From assembly GCF_009827395.1 (NCBI RefSeq), contig NZ_WTYX01000001.1, positions 1,617,722-1,681,721 of the forward strand: 64,000 nt of DNA. Reading direction: 5' to 3'. Shown piece after piece: positions 16,387 through 25,522 of this stretch (position 1 is its first letter; the number at the start of each line of letters is the position of its first letter). Both the position numbers and the translations under genes were made by a program. The notes beneath the pieces are model-generated. The model worked only from the letters and a program-made list of their open reading frames with translations. It was not told the origin of the DNA and did no database searches. The stretch comes from Pontixanthobacter aquaemixtae (GTDB taxonomy: Bacteria; Pseudomonadota; Alphaproteobacteria; Sphingomonadales; Sphingomonadaceae).

Positions 16387-17025
16387 ATGCTGACCGTCCA
16401 CCATCTTGGAATTTCGCAATCCGAACGCGCCGTTTGGCTGTGCGAGGAATTGGGGCTCGATTACAAATTCAAACGCTATGACCGGCGCGCCGATAACCGG
16501 CTGGCGCCAGACGAGTATAAGGCCCTGCACCCGGCGGGAATGGCGCCAGTGGTTGAAGACGGCGACCTAGTGCTCGCCGAAAGCGGGGCGATCTGCGAAT
16601 ATATCGACCGCAAATATGGCGGGGCGAAGCACTGCCTCGATGTCGATCACCCGGATTTTGCCGACCACCTGTTCTGGTTCCATTTCACCAACGGCACATT
16701 CATGACCAACGGCATGATGCAGCTGATGCTGGCGATGGCGGATCCGCAGAACGACATGCCCACCGGATTTGTAGCGGACCGTACCGCGAAGGCCTGGGAT
16801 ATGGTGGAAAAACGGCTGGGCGAAGCGGAGTTTTTCGGCGGATCGCAGCTGACGCTGGCCGACATCATGATGGTCTATTGCATCACCACGGGCCGTATGA
16901 TGCGGCAGGTCCCGCTGGATGATAAACCCAATACCGTCGCGTATTTACAACGTATTGGTCAGCGCGAGGCCTATCAGCGGGCCTGGGCGAAATGCGAACC
17001 GGGAATCGAACCCAATCTAGCGTGA
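16387..17025 (+). CDS. Glutathione S-transferase family protein
   Basis: 212-residue GST. The thioredoxin-fold N-terminal domain (to about residue 78) has ISQSERAVWLCEELGLDY and the glutathione-gamma-Glu site ESGAICEYID; the helical C-terminal domain contains QLTLADIMMVY, the conserved N-capping box. ATG 16387, with ggga at 16375-16378, is preferred over upstream in-frame starts, which would precede the conserved thioredoxin fold by 21 residues. Likely cytosolic detoxification; substrate unknown. Divergent from the SIP gene. Confidence 0.9.
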   Translation: MLTVHHLGISQSERAVWLCEELGLDYKFKRYDRRADNRLAPDEYKALHPAGMAPVVEDGDLVLAESGAICEYIDRKYGGAKHCLDVDHPDFADHLFWFHFTNGTFMTNGMMQLMLAMADPQNDMPTGFVADRTAKAWDMVEKRLGEAEFFGGSQLTLADIMMVYCITTGRMMRQVPLDDKPNTVAYLQRIGQREAYQRAWAKCEPGIEPNLA

Positions 17026-17074
17026 GCCTGATCTCGATCGAAAGAGTGTCGATCAGCTTTTGGGGGAATTGATA

Positions 17075-17719
17075 ATGCGTAAATTTGCGACAGCGATTTT
17101 GGCTACAGCGAGCCTCACAACCGCGAGTTGCGGCCCGGGCGTGCCGATTGAACTTCCCGAGGATGATCTGGAAGCCGCCAAAATTTGCTTCACCGCGAAA
17201 GGCATGGTGCTGCGCGAAGGGAAAAGCGAAGGCGACGCGGTCACCTTCGAAGAATTTACCGGCGCAATCAAATATCCGATGATCGCCGCGAGCCGCACAG
17301 ACCCGTTCGATATCAATGCGCTGACCGGCATTCTCGATGGTGCAGAAGCCATCGCAGACGATGTCGCGAGCAAGGATTATGCCGGGGCAATCGAAGGTTG
17401 CGATGCCCGGTTCAAGCCCGCCCCGTTAAAGCTGCCCGAAGCGGATAAGGACGCGATCATTTCCTGCACCGCCATGGCGGGCTTCCTGTCCGGCGCGGTC
17501 GAGAATGAGAGCGCCGAATTCGGCAAAGAGGGCAACGGCACCAGCGCGCTTCTGGATCGGCTCGAAGCAGCGATGCAGCAAAATCCCGATCTGCTGGTCA
17601 TGTTGATTCAGGAAGATCCCGCGGAAATCATGAACGCTGCGCTGAAAGACGGTTTCGCGCAGGGCGATATTGAAGGCTATGTCGCGCAGTGCGAGAAACG
17701 CTACCCCGCTGTAAGCTGA
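17075..17719 (+). CDS. Putative lipoprotein of unknown function
   Basis: 214-residue protein beginning MRKFATAILATASLTTASCG, a short signal sequence with a lipobox-like TASC at residues 16-19 (Thr at -3 is unusual). The rest is acidic and mostly helical with a few cysteines (AKICFTAKG, IEGCDARF, IISCTAMAGF, YVAQCEKRY), perhaps two disulfides. Strong ribosome binding site gggggaa (17062-17068) supports ATG 17075. It stands between the GST and the photolyase on the same strand, 46 bases from the next start. No family recognised. Confidence 0.78.
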   Translation: MRKFATAILATASLTTASCGPGVPIELPEDDLEAAKICFTAKGMVLREGKSEGDAVTFEEFTGAIKYPMIAASRTDPFDINALTGILDGAEAIADDVASKDYAGAIEGCDARFKPAPLKLPEADKDAIISCTAMAGFLSGAVENESAEFGKEGNGTSALLDRLEAAMQQNPDLLVMLIQEDPAEIMNAALKDGFAQGDIEGYVAQCEKRYPAVS

Positions 17720-17765
17720 CTCTGAAATCCCGGGAGCCTTTGCCCGCCTGACGCATTAAGCGGGT

Positions 17766-19340
17766 ATGGCTTCCGGAACTTCCCAACCTGTCCTCGTCCC
17801 GATCCTTGGCGATCAATTGACGCGCGATCTTGCGTCGCTGCGCGGCCGCGCCAAGGACGATACCGTCATCCTGATGATGGAGCTGTGGGACGAGGCGACC
17901 TATGTCCGGCATCACAAGCAGAAAATCACGCTAGTTCTCTCTGCCATGCGGCACTTTGCGCAGGAGCTGCGCGATGCCGGCTGGACGGTCGATTATACCA
18001 AGCTGACCGATGAGGAAAACGCGCACAGCTTCACCGGCGAAGTCGCGCGCGCCATCGAACGGCACGACCCGCGATTGATCCGCGTGGTCGAAGCCGGCGA
18101 ATGGCGGGTGCAGCAGGCAATCGAGGAATGGCCGGACAAGTTCGATTGCGAAGTCGAGATCCTGTCCGATGACCGCTTCATCAGCTCGATCGCCGAATTC
18201 CGCGAGTGGGCGGACGGGCGCAAGACGCTGCGGATGGAAAATTTCTATCAGGAAATGCGCAAGAAAACCGGCCTGCTGATGGAGGACGGCAAACCGGTTG
18301 GCGGCAAATGGAATTATGACAAGGACAACCGCGAACCGCCCAAAGACGGGATGGATGCGCCCGAGCGGCCCAAGCCTGAACCGGACGCGATCACGCGCGA
18401 AGTGATCGCACTGGTCGAGGAAAAATTTGGTGATCATTTCGGCGATCTCGACAAGTTTCACTGGCCGGTTACCCGCGAACAGGCTGAGGACGCCGCCGAC
18501 ATTTTCTTTGCCGAGCGGCTACCTGAATTCGGAACCTATCAGGATGCGATGGTCCATGGGGAGGATGATTTGTTCCACTCCATGCTCAGCACATCGATCA
18601 ATCTCGGGCTGCTCGATCCGATGGAGCTGTGCAAGCGCGCGCAGCTTGCTTACGAAGACAGCACCGCGCCGCTCAACGCAGTCGAAGGCTTTATCCGGCA
18701 GATCATCGGCTGGCGCGAATATGTGCGCGGGTTTTACAGGTATCACATGCCAGAGCTGGAAAGCGCCAATGCGCTCAACGCGCAGCGCGCGCTACCCGAT
18801 TTTTACTGGACCGGCGAAACCGATATGCGCTGCATGGCGGACTGCATCCGTTCGACTAAACAAAACGCGCATGCGCATCATATCCAGCGGCTGATGGTGC
18901 TGGGCAATTTCGCCTTGCTCGCGGGGATCCGGCCCCGCGATGTGCAGGATTGGTATCTGGTGGTCTATGCCGATGCCTATGATTGGGTCGAACTGCCCAA
19001 TGTCGCGGCGATGGTGCTCTATGCCGATGGCGGAAAATTAGCGAGCAAGCCCTATGCGGCCAGCGCAAACTACATCAACAAAATGTCCGATTATTGCAAA
19101 GATTGCCGCTATTCAGCGAGCAAGAAATTCGGCGAAGGCGCGTGCCCGTTCAATACGCTTTATTGGCATTTTATGGACCGTCACCGCGACCGGCTGGAAA
19201 GCAACCACCGGATCGGGCGCATCTACTCCAATTGGGACCGAATGGACGAGGACAAACGGCAGGATTACCTCGACAGCGCAGAGGCTTTTCTGGACACGCT
19301 AACGCCAGCCAAGAAAGGCTGGGCGCGCAGCGAAGGATAG
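17766..19340 (+). CDS. phrB: Iron-sulfur bacterial cryptochrome/photolyase (PhrB-type, FeS-BCP)
   Basis: 524-residue flavoprotein of the [4Fe-4S] photolyase group, best known as (6-4) photolyase PhrB of Agrobacterium; it repairs UV photoproducts using FAD and a ribityllumazine antenna. The N-terminal DPRP domain opens LVPILGDQLTRDL. The four cluster ligands are visible at C356 (MRCMADC), C444 and C447 (YCKDC) and C460 (GACPF). Their spacing is the same as Cys350/438/441/454 reported for PhrB, with a constant offset of six. The FAD-binding C-terminal half includes GDQ- and W-rich helices such as WREYVRGFYRYHMPE. Stop lies 2 bases from the convergent CPBP gene. Confidence 0.95.
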   Translation: MASGTSQPVLVPILGDQLTRDLASLRGRAKDDTVILMMELWDEATYVRHHKQKITLVLSAMRHFAQELRDAGWTVDYTKLTDEENAHSFTGEVARAIERHDPRLIRVVEAGEWRVQQAIEEWPDKFDCEVEILSDDRFISSIAEFREWADGRKTLRMENFYQEMRKKTGLLMEDGKPVGGKWNYDKDNREPPKDGMDAPERPKPEPDAITREVIALVEEKFGDHFGDLDKFHWPVTREQAEDAADIFFAERLPEFGTYQDAMVHGEDDLFHSMLSTSINLGLLDPMELCKRAQLAYEDSTAPLNAVEGFIRQIIGWREYVRGFYRYHMPELESANALNAQRALPDFYWTGETDMRCMADCIRSTKQNAHAHHIQRLMVLGNFALLAGIRPRDVQDWYLVVYADAYDWVELPNVAAMVLYADGGKLASKPYAASANYINKMSDYCKDCRYSASKKFGEGACPFNTLYWHFMDRHRDRLESNHRIGRIYSNWDRMDEDKRQDYLDSAEAFLDTLTPAKKGWARSEG

Positions 19341-19342
19341 CG

Positions 19343-20221
19343 CTATTTGCGCGACCACATGGAGCTAATCCAATGCCCTTCTTTGCGAGCTTGCCACACC
19401 ATCCAGATACCCGCGCCTGTCGCAATCACCAGCGCGATAACCGATGCCTCTAGGCCGAACGCACCGCCTGATAGCCAATCAGGGCCATAAAGGCCTGACT
19501 CGACCATGCCCATGAAGGGGTTCCCCGAAACGGGCACGCCCCAGACGAAGCCCTGAGTTACATTCCAACCGGCGTGAATCCCTATCGCGAGCCACAAATT
19601 ACGCGTCAGCATATAGGCGCCGCCGAGCAGGATGCCTGCCTCCAATGCAATTGCAACGGAGGACCAAACGGTAGCGTTGTCATTTTGGATATGAAGAAAA
19701 CCGAACAACGCAGCGCTGATCGCCAGCGCTAGCAAGCTCCCGCCAAACTCCTCGAGCCAGCGGAACACGATACCGCGGATGATCACCTCCTCGACAAAGC
19801 CCGCAACAACCCCGGTAAGCAGAACAATTTGCAGCAAATCCTGCGTCGATCCCCAACCAAGTATCCGATAAGCGCCGACAATCGCAGCGACGCCAACAAC
19901 AGCCGTGAAGATCGCCGCACCAACCAAAAGGCCAAGCAATGTATCGGTGATAGAGCCGCGCGCCGGAAGATCATCCTTTTTGCGCGCGCCCAATCGGGTT
20001 ACGAACAGTTTATAGACGACAAAGACTAGTCCAACGCCCACAACCGTACGCACGATCATATCCAGCGCAGCGTTCTCGATCTCTGGCAAAACCGTGAACA
20101 GTTGCTGCGTTCCGGCCAGTGTCGCCACCATCAGCGCGAGCGCAACCGCCATCGCCACCAGCGGGAATTGCCAGACTTTCAGCCATAACGGCTTGCCGGA
20201 GACGGTTTCGACTTCGCTCAT
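19343..20221 (-). CDS. CPBP family intramembrane metalloprotease
   Basis: About 292 residues, multi-pass membrane protein of the CPBP (Abi/CAAX protease-like) family. The three signature motifs are in order: EEVIIRGIVFRWLEE (EExxxR), FGFLHIQND (FxxxH) and HAGWNVTQGF (HxxxN), in the core membrane helices of the C-terminal half. About eight hydrophobic helices in total. The ATG at 20219-20221 has ggag about seven bases upstream; a TTG one codon earlier is less likely. Substrate unknown; bacterial members process peptides or immunity-related substrates, which is not evident here. Confidence 0.88.
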   Translation of the reverse strand: MSEVETVSGKPLWLKVWQFPLVAMAVALALMVATLAGTQQLFTVLPEIENAALDMIVRTVVGVGLVFVVYKLFVTRLGARKKDDLPARGSITDTLLGLLVGAAIFTAVVGVAAIVGAYRILGWGSTQDLLQIVLLTGVVAGFVEEVIIRGIVFRWLEEFGGSLLALAISAALFGFLHIQNDNATVWSSVAIALEAGILLGGAYMLTRNLWLAIGIHAGWNVTQGFVWGVPVSGNPFMGMVESGLYGPDWLSGGAFGLEASVIALVIATGAGIWMVWQARKEGHWISSMWSRK

Positions 20222-20353
20222 CAATCACTCCATTCGATCGATGAGGGGTGGGAGCCGAATTGTTCGCGCAAGTCAATCCGCAAACAGGCCCCACGTCCCG
20301 CTTTCGGTCAAATTCGCGCGCGACTGTGAATCACACAGCGCCGCGTTCGATGG

Positions 20354-21121
20354 TCAGGACGGAACGCCGCCCGCGAACACACGCCGCGCCTCGTCCGCCA
20401 GCCGGTTCATCGCCGCCGCCCAAGGTTGGTGGCCGTGGCTGATACGCGCCACGCCGAAATCGGCCAGTTCAGCGGGGGCATCAAACCCGCCATCGGCTTT
20501 TGCCCGCCAGATGATATTGACCGGGATCGGCGATGCCTCGCAGATGGCCGCGATGCTTGCCCGATGCGCGGTAAAGGGCACGAACAATCCGCTGGCCCCT
20601 GCGTCGGCATAGGCCTTCGCACGGTCGAGCACCTTTTCGACAAGCGCCGGCCCGTGATCCTCCGCCGAAACGCCGCGAAACACGTCGCAGCGCGCATTGA
20701 CGAACAGCCCCGCTTTGGCGGCTTCTTCGATCCGTCGGGCTTGCACATCGATCGCGGTCAATTCATCGAGACCGGGCATCCGGTCTTCCAGATTGATACC
20801 GGCAGCCCCCGCTTCCTTCACCAACGCGACCGAAGCGCCGACCTGTTCCGCGGTTTCGCCATATCCCGATTCAATGTCGAGCGAGACGGGCAAATCGGTG
20901 CCCGCCACAATCCGTTTCAGATTCGCCAGAACCGTATCGAGCGGCACGGTTTCGCCATCGGTAAAGCCCATTGCCTCAGCCACACCGTAACTGCCGGTTG
21001 CAAGCGCCTTTGCCCCGGCGGAAGCAACCGCCTTGGCGCTGCCTGCATCCCAGATGTTGAATAACACCAACGGATCGCCCGGCACATGCAGGTTTTTGAA
21101 AATTTCGACTGTGTTCGTCAC
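20354..21121 (-). CDS. Isocitrate lyase / PEP mutase family protein
   Basis: 255-residue TIM-barrel enzyme of the PEP mutase/isocitrate lyase superfamily. It opens with LHVPGDPLVLFNIWDAGSAK, has the metal-binding DIESGYGET segment and the GINLEDRMPG motif, and lacks the KKCGH loop of true isocitrate lyase, so carboxyphosphonoenolpyruvate mutase-like or 2-methylisocitrate-lyase-like chemistry is possible but not proven. The start is GTG at 21119-21121, overlapping the ada stop TGA (GTGA). This indicates translational coupling to ada, an unexpected partner. Confidence 0.87.
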   Translation of the reverse strand: MTNTVEIFKNLHVPGDPLVLFNIWDAGSAKAVASAGAKALATGSYGVAEAMGFTDGETVPLDTVLANLKRIVAGTDLPVSLDIESGYGETAEQVGASVALVKEAGAAGINLEDRMPGLDELTAIDVQARRIEEAAKAGLFVNARCDVFRGVSAEDHGPALVEKVLDRAKAYADAGASGLFVPFTAHRASIAAICEASPIPVNIIWRAKADGGFDAPAELADFGVARISHGHQPWAAAMNRLADEARRVFAGGVPS

Positions 21122-22149
21122 TTCGCTTCCCTTTCGAGCAAGGTTCGTTTGATTTCGGTGCCATAGGCATAGCCGCCCAGCGATCCGTCAGAGCGAACCA
21201 CGCGGTGACACGGGATCAGCACCGCAACGCTGTTTGCGCCATTGGCCGATCCGGCTGCGCGGACGGCTTTGGGATTGCCCGCCGCCGCCGCTATTTCGGC
21301 ATAGGAACGCGTTTCACCCGGCGGTATCTTGCGCAGTTCCTGCCACACCGCCTCCTGAAACGCGGTTCCTTTGACATCGAGCGGGATATGCTGCGCATCG
21401 CCCGGTTTTTCGACCGCAGCCACCACCTGTTCGAGCAAAGCGCGAAAGTCGTCCCCGCCTTCGGCCAGTTGGGCATTGGGGAAGCGCCGCTCCAGCTCTG
21501 CGCAATCTTCGTTGAAAGACAGCCGGCACACGCCCTTCGCGGTCGCGGCGACCAGCATCGGGCCAAGGCTCGTCGAGGTGACCGCATAGGAAATATGCAC
21601 TCCGCGGCCGCCATCTTTCCATGCTGATGCTGACATGCCCAACCGTTCCTTGTTCTCGTCATAAAACCGCGACGGGGCCGAATAGCCCGCATCATATACC
21701 GCGTCACTCACCCGCTCACCCGCGCTTAACGCATCGCCGGCGCGCTCGCGGCGCAAAGCGCGGTGATAGGCGGCAGGCGACATGCCGACAGAGCCGCTAA
21801 ACACCCTTTGCAAATGGGTCGGCGAATAATCCGTCGCCGCGCCCAGTTTCTCCAACGAAACCGGCGCTTCGCTCTTGCGCAGAATCTCCAGCGTGCGGAG
21901 CACCGCCTGCTCGTCGCGCGACAAGGCTTCGGGTTTGCACCTTTTGCATGCCCGCAATCCCGCTGCCTCTGCGGCTTCGCAGGTGGCATAGAATTTCACA
22001 TTCTCCCGCTTTGGCGCGCGCGCCGGGCAGCTGGGTCGGCAATATATGCCGGTTGAATGCACACCGGTCACAAACACGCCATCAAATGCGCGATCTTTCG
22101 CCATCGCGATTTGCCATCTTTGGTCATCGGTGAGTTGGGGGTCGGTCAT
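21118..22149 (-). CDS. ada: Ada: bifunctional methylated-DNA repair protein and transcriptional activator
   Basis: 343-residue full-length Ada. The N-terminal zinc/methylphosphotriester domain has C37, C41, C68 and C71 (YCRPSC and ACKRC), one residue offset from E. coli Ada C38/42/69/72. A central AraC-type HTH region (LEKLGAATDYSPTHLQRVF...) follows, then the C-terminal O6-alkylguanine methyltransferase with the acceptor cysteine C314 in IPCHRV and the NGANSVAVLIPCHR context. It both repairs alkylated DNA and, once methylated on the N-terminal cysteine, activates repair genes. ATG at 22147-22149 chosen; upstream extension is not conserved. Confidence 0.95.
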   Translation of the reverse strand: MTDPQLTDDQRWQIAMAKDRAFDGVFVTGVHSTGIYCRPSCPARAPKRENVKFYATCEAAEAAGLRACKRCKPEALSRDEQAVLRTLEILRKSEAPVSLEKLGAATDYSPTHLQRVFSGSVGMSPAAYHRALRRERAGDALSAGERVSDAVYDAGYSAPSRFYDENKERLGMSASAWKDGGRGVHISYAVTSTSLGPMLVAATAKGVCRLSFNEDCAELERRFPNAQLAEGGDDFRALLEQVVAAVEKPGDAQHIPLDVKGTAFQEAVWQELRKIPPGETRSYAEIAAAAGNPKAVRAAGSANGANSVAVLIPCHRVVRSDGSLGGYAYGTEIKRTLLEREAK

Positions 22150-22260
22150 GTTCTGGTTCCTATGCCACTGCCGGGGCGAGACATGCAAATAGGAGCAATT
22201 GTGCAGCCATGCGTCCCGAAGCTTGCGGTCAATGTAAATGCTCGCCAAAAGACGCAAGTA

Positions 22261-23874
22261 ATGATGCGCATTATTCTCTCGCTCGTCGCTCTATTGGGGC
22301 TGGTTCTTCCAACACAAGCAGGTGCAGACCCGGCGGACATCAATGCCGCGGCGCGCGGGGTGGTGCGCGTGGTGATCATCGGCAGCGATGGCAGCAAGGT
22401 TTTCCCCGTCAGCCACGGAACCGGCTTTGCGGTGACCCCGACGCGGATCGTGACCAATGCCCATGTGGTTGATGATGCAGCAACCAACAGCACGCTGCGC
22501 ATCGGCGTGGTCCCTTCCGAAGGCAACGATTCTTCGTTCGCGCGGCTGGTTGCGATCAGCCCGCGAAACGATCTGGCCTTGATCGAGATTGTCGGCGATC
22601 TGCGCCTACCATCGCTGACCATTTCGGGTGACACCGACAGGGATAGCGGCGAAGTATCCGCAGTCGGCTATCCGATGAATGTCGACCGGGCGCAGGGGCT
22701 CGATCTCAATGACATTCTCAATTCGCAGCCGCCGGTGAAAAGCCGCGGGTTCCTGTCGGGCGCGCGCCCTTCGCGCCAGTTCGATACGATCCTCCACACC
22801 GCTTCGATTGCACGGGGCAATTCGGGCGGTCCCCTGCTCGACGGATGCGGCCGGGTGCTTGGCGTGAACAGCTTTGGCGCGGAATCGGGCGGGTCCGATG
22901 CTGAGTTTTTCTTCGCGGTCTCGACCAAGGAATTGCTGCCCTTCCTCAAGGCCAATGACGTTTCCGCACGGGTCAACGCGCTGCCGTGCCGTAGCCTGGC
23001 CGATCTGGACGAGGCAGAGCGCGAAAGGCTCGAAGCCGAACAAACCGCCGCGCGCACCGAAATGGCCGCGCGTGCAGAGGAACAACGCAGCAAGCGCGCT
23101 CGTGTGCAGCTGGAAGCAGAACTTGCGGTTCAGGAAGAGCGCGAGAATGCGATGGCAATCGCAGCGGTGCTGTTCCTGCTCGCTGCCGGCTGCGGCGCCT
23201 TTGCATGGAGCGCACGCTCCTCTTCCGCGGAATATGAGTATGACGAAGATGGCGATGCGGACGGCGATGAAAACTATTCTAGCGCCCGATCGGGTGCAGA
23301 GCCGAAAGTGATCATTGGCGGAACGCTTGCGGTCCTCGCGCTGGTCGGCGGCTTGGCGGCGTGGTTCACGCGGCCCGGGCTCGATGCGATCGACCGGCGG
23401 GTGAATGCGGAAATGGCCGAGGGCAATGGCGAAGAAGATGATCCCGCGATGACCGGCAGCGCCAGCGGCACCGGCGCGATGGTGTGCACGCTCGAACTCG
23501 ACCGCAGCCGGATCACCGGAACGCCCAACCAAACGGTCGAATTTGCCTGGGGCGAAGATGGCTGCGTGAACCAGCGCACCCAATATGGCTTTAAAGGCGG
23601 CACATGGTCGCGGCTGTTCGTGCCCAATGAAGAAGATGCGGTCTCGGTCAATCGCTACGATCCGGACAGCAAGACCTTCCGCACCGACCGCTATCTGCTC
23701 AGCCGCAGCGCCATGGCCAAAGCCCGCGCCGCACGCGGCCAGTACTCACCGCCCAAATGCGGAAGCGACGGCGCAGCGGGCAAGCTCGGCGATATGCAAG
23801 GCGCGGTAACAGCGCTGCTGCCCGAAAATCCGAACGAACGGCTGGTGTATAGCTGTGAGGTGAAAGGCAGTTAA
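22261..23874 (+). CDS. Trypsin-like serine protease with internal membrane segments
   Basis: 537-residue exported protease. Signal peptide MMRIILSLVALLGLVL(...QAG); a chymotrypsin-fold catalytic domain with H68 (VTNAHVV), D104 (RNDLALIEI) and S188 (RGNSGGPLL). After about residue 255 come a coiled, Glu/Arg-rich stretch (DLDEAERERLEAEQTAARTE...), a membrane helix at about 296-318, an acidic linker, a second membrane helix at about 350-371, and a C-terminal domain with paired cysteines. No PDZ domain, unlike DegP/HtrA. The start is the first of two tandem ATGs (22261, 22264). Divergent from ada; its stop overlaps the convergent dioxygenase stop by 3 bases. Confidence 0.88.
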   Translation: MMRIILSLVALLGLVLPTQAGADPADINAAARGVVRVVIIGSDGSKVFPVSHGTGFAVTPTRIVTNAHVVDDAATNSTLRIGVVPSEGNDSSFARLVAISPRNDLALIEIVGDLRLPSLTISGDTDRDSGEVSAVGYPMNVDRAQGLDLNDILNSQPPVKSRGFLSGARPSRQFDTILHTASIARGNSGGPLLDGCGRVLGVNSFGAESGGSDAEFFFAVSTKELLPFLKANDVSARVNALPCRSLADLDEAERERLEAEQTAARTEMAARAEEQRSKRARVQLEAELAVQEERENAMAIAAVLFLLAAGCGAFAWSARSSSAEYEYDEDGDADGDENYSSARSGAEPKVIIGGTLAVLALVGGLAAWFTRPGLDAIDRRVNAEMAEGNGEEDDPAMTGSASGTGAMVCTLELDRSRITGTPNQTVEFAWGEDGCVNQRTQYGFKGGTWSRLFVPNEEDAVSVNRYDPDSKTFRTDRYLLSRSAMAKARAARGQYSPPKCGSDGAAGKLGDMQGAVTALLPENPNERLVYSCEVKGS

Positions 23875-24698
23875 GCCGCCAGCGCTTCCCCGCTTAGCGT
23901 GATGCGGTGCATTTCGCGGCGGTGGCCGGCGTAGTCGTTGATCGCATTGTGCCAGCTGGTCCGGTTGTCCCAGATCGCCACCGTGCCCGGCTCCCATTGA
24001 AGGCGGCAGCGATTGTCATCCATCACCGCCGCATCGAGCAGCTTTTGTAGCAGCGGCAAGCTCTCCTCGCGCGTCTGGCCTACGAAATGGATGGTAAAAC
24101 CGCCATTGACATAGAGCAGCTTGCGGCCCGTTTGCGGGTGGCGGATCACCACCGGATGGATCGCGCCGGTTTTCAGATCCTGGCCGCGCAAATTCTTGCC
24201 CATATCGGTCTGCGCATAGAGGCCATCGGCCTTGTAAACGTGATCCGCGGTGTGGAATGCCTCCAGCCCTTCGATCTCTTGCTTGATATCATCCGGCAGA
24301 GCATCATAGGCCGCACCCATATGCGCCCATTCTGTGTCGCCGCCGCTGGGCGGCAGATCGCGGGCGACCAGCACGGAGCCCATCGCCGGAATTTGATCAT
24401 AGGAATGGTCGGTATGCCACGCGCCGCCGATATTGGTCGATTCGTGCGCTTCTTTTTTGACCAGCGCGATTTCCGGAAATTCTTCGTTTAGCGGGAAATA
24501 ATTGTTCACATCGATCCCGCCCCAACGGCGGCCGAAATTGATGTGATCTTCGGGGGAAAAGTCCTGATCGCGAAACACCGCCACGCCATGTTCGTAAATG
24601 GTCTGCTTGATCGCTTCCATCGTCGCATCGTCAGCCTGAGCCAGCTGCACGCCGGAAACTTCTACGCCGCATTTCGGGGCCATGGGTGTGGTCTGCAT
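23871..24698 (-). CDS. TauD/TfdA family Fe(II)/2-oxoglutarate dioxygenase
   Basis: 275-residue non-haem iron dioxygenase. The first two metal ligands are in WHTDHSYDQIP (HxD), and the distal histidine in WDNRTSWHNAINDY, followed by the 2-oxoglutarate-binding arginine in RREMHRITLSG. The start at 24696-24698 (MQTTPMAPKCG) is preceded by an aggagaga ribosome binding site and so preferred to the long in-frame upstream extension. Substrate may be a sulfonate, an aryloxyalkanoate or similar; no sulfonate transport genes are adjacent. It overlaps the protease stop tail-to-tail at 23872-23873. Confidence 0.92.
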   Translation of the reverse strand: MQTTPMAPKCGVEVSGVQLAQADDATMEAIKQTIYEHGVAVFRDQDFSPEDHINFGRRWGGIDVNNYFPLNEEFPEIALVKKEAHESTNIGGAWHTDHSYDQIPAMGSVLVARDLPPSGGDTEWAHMGAAYDALPDDIKQEIEGLEAFHTADHVYKADGLYAQTDMGKNLRGQDLKTGAIHPVVIRHPQTGRKLLYVNGGFTIHFVGQTREESLPLLQKLLDAAVMDDNRCRLQWEPGTVAIWDNRTSWHNAINDYAGHRREMHRITLSGEALAA

Positions 24699-24766
24699 TG
24701 TTCTCTCCTCGCGCGGATCGATTGGTGTCCGCTTGCCCCGGATTATGCAGAAATTGTCGATTCGCC

Positions 24767-25408
24767 TCAAGCGCCGCCGTTCGGGCGCGGATTGCGCCAC
24801 ATCGCCTCGAGCGGCGGCCCGCCTTCACCGCAAGCAAATTTCTCACGCGTTTCGAAGCCGTGCATCGCATAATAGCTGTGATTATCGGGGTTGGAATTTT
24901 CCAGATAACACGCCGCCCCCGCTCGATCGCAAGCCTCCAGAACCGGGGCCAGCAGAGCCTTCCCCAGCCCGGTTCCGCGCGCGGACGGGAGCGTGCCGAT
25001 GGTGAACAAATAGAAATGCGGCTCTTGCGGGTGATGCTTCGCCATCAATTCGCCCGCCGCAATCGCGCGCTTCATCGAACCCTTGCCGCCATGGAGCAAC
25101 TGTCCGATGGCCAGATGCAATTGCGCCAATACGCTCAGATCGCTTCCCGGATCGCCAGACAGATAGTCCATCCACATGGTCGCGCCGCCGAAATTATCGG
25201 CCGCCCCTGCCAAATGGCAAATTCCGCGCTTGCTATAAATATCGCGTGTGAGCACCCGGAAAGCAGAGCGGATCGAACGCGGATTGCCGAAAATCCATCG
25301 GTTCACCGGATCATCGCGGAACGCCTGAGCGGTGATGTCGGCAAGTTGGCGCCAATCGCCCGGGCCGGCGAGACGGATGGTATCGGGTAGATTGATGTCG
25401 ATTTGCAT
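24767..25408 (-). CDS. GNAT family N-acetyltransferase
   Basis: 213-residue acetyltransferase. The CoA-binding motif appears as LPSARGTGLGKALLAPVLE (R/Q-x-x-G-x-G/A), followed by AACYLENSNPDNHSYYAMHGFE. N-terminal part LAGPGDWRQLADITAQAF. Related by pattern to the small-molecule GNATs that acetylate or modify antibiotics and polyamines, but the substrate is not deducible. It lies 68 bases upstream of the dioxygenase on the same strand and next to the 453-base non-coding stretch before atpH. Confidence 0.85.
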   Translation of the reverse strand: MQIDINLPDTIRLAGPGDWRQLADITAQAFRDDPVNRWIFGNPRSIRSAFRVLTRDIYSKRGICHLAGAADNFGGATMWMDYLSGDPGSDLSVLAQLHLAIGQLLHGGKGSMKRAIAAGELMAKHHPQEPHFYLFTIGTLPSARGTGLGKALLAPVLEACDRAGAACYLENSNPDNHSYYAMHGFETREKFACGEGGPPLEAMWRNPRPNGGA

Positions 25409-25441
25409 CGAAACTGTCTAGGCGCGGATGTTTACTGCGGG

Positions 25442-25502
25442 GAGTCTTTTTGTTTGGACCCTCAGTCGCCGGAGAGTCGTTTTCTGAGCCCCTCAGTCGC
25501 TG
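25442..25502. repeat. Imperfect tandem repeat (two ~30-bp units) in the gap before atpH
   Basis: Units at 25442-25471 and 25473-25502 share the pattern gagtc-tttt-(c/g)-...-ccctcagtcgcYgg. The gap 25409-25861 has no gene on either strand that I can support; beside this repeat it holds the inverted element (25523-25677) and the hairpin at 25713-25745. Confidence 0.55.
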
Positions 25503-25522
25503 GGCGCATCGCATCCGCGATG

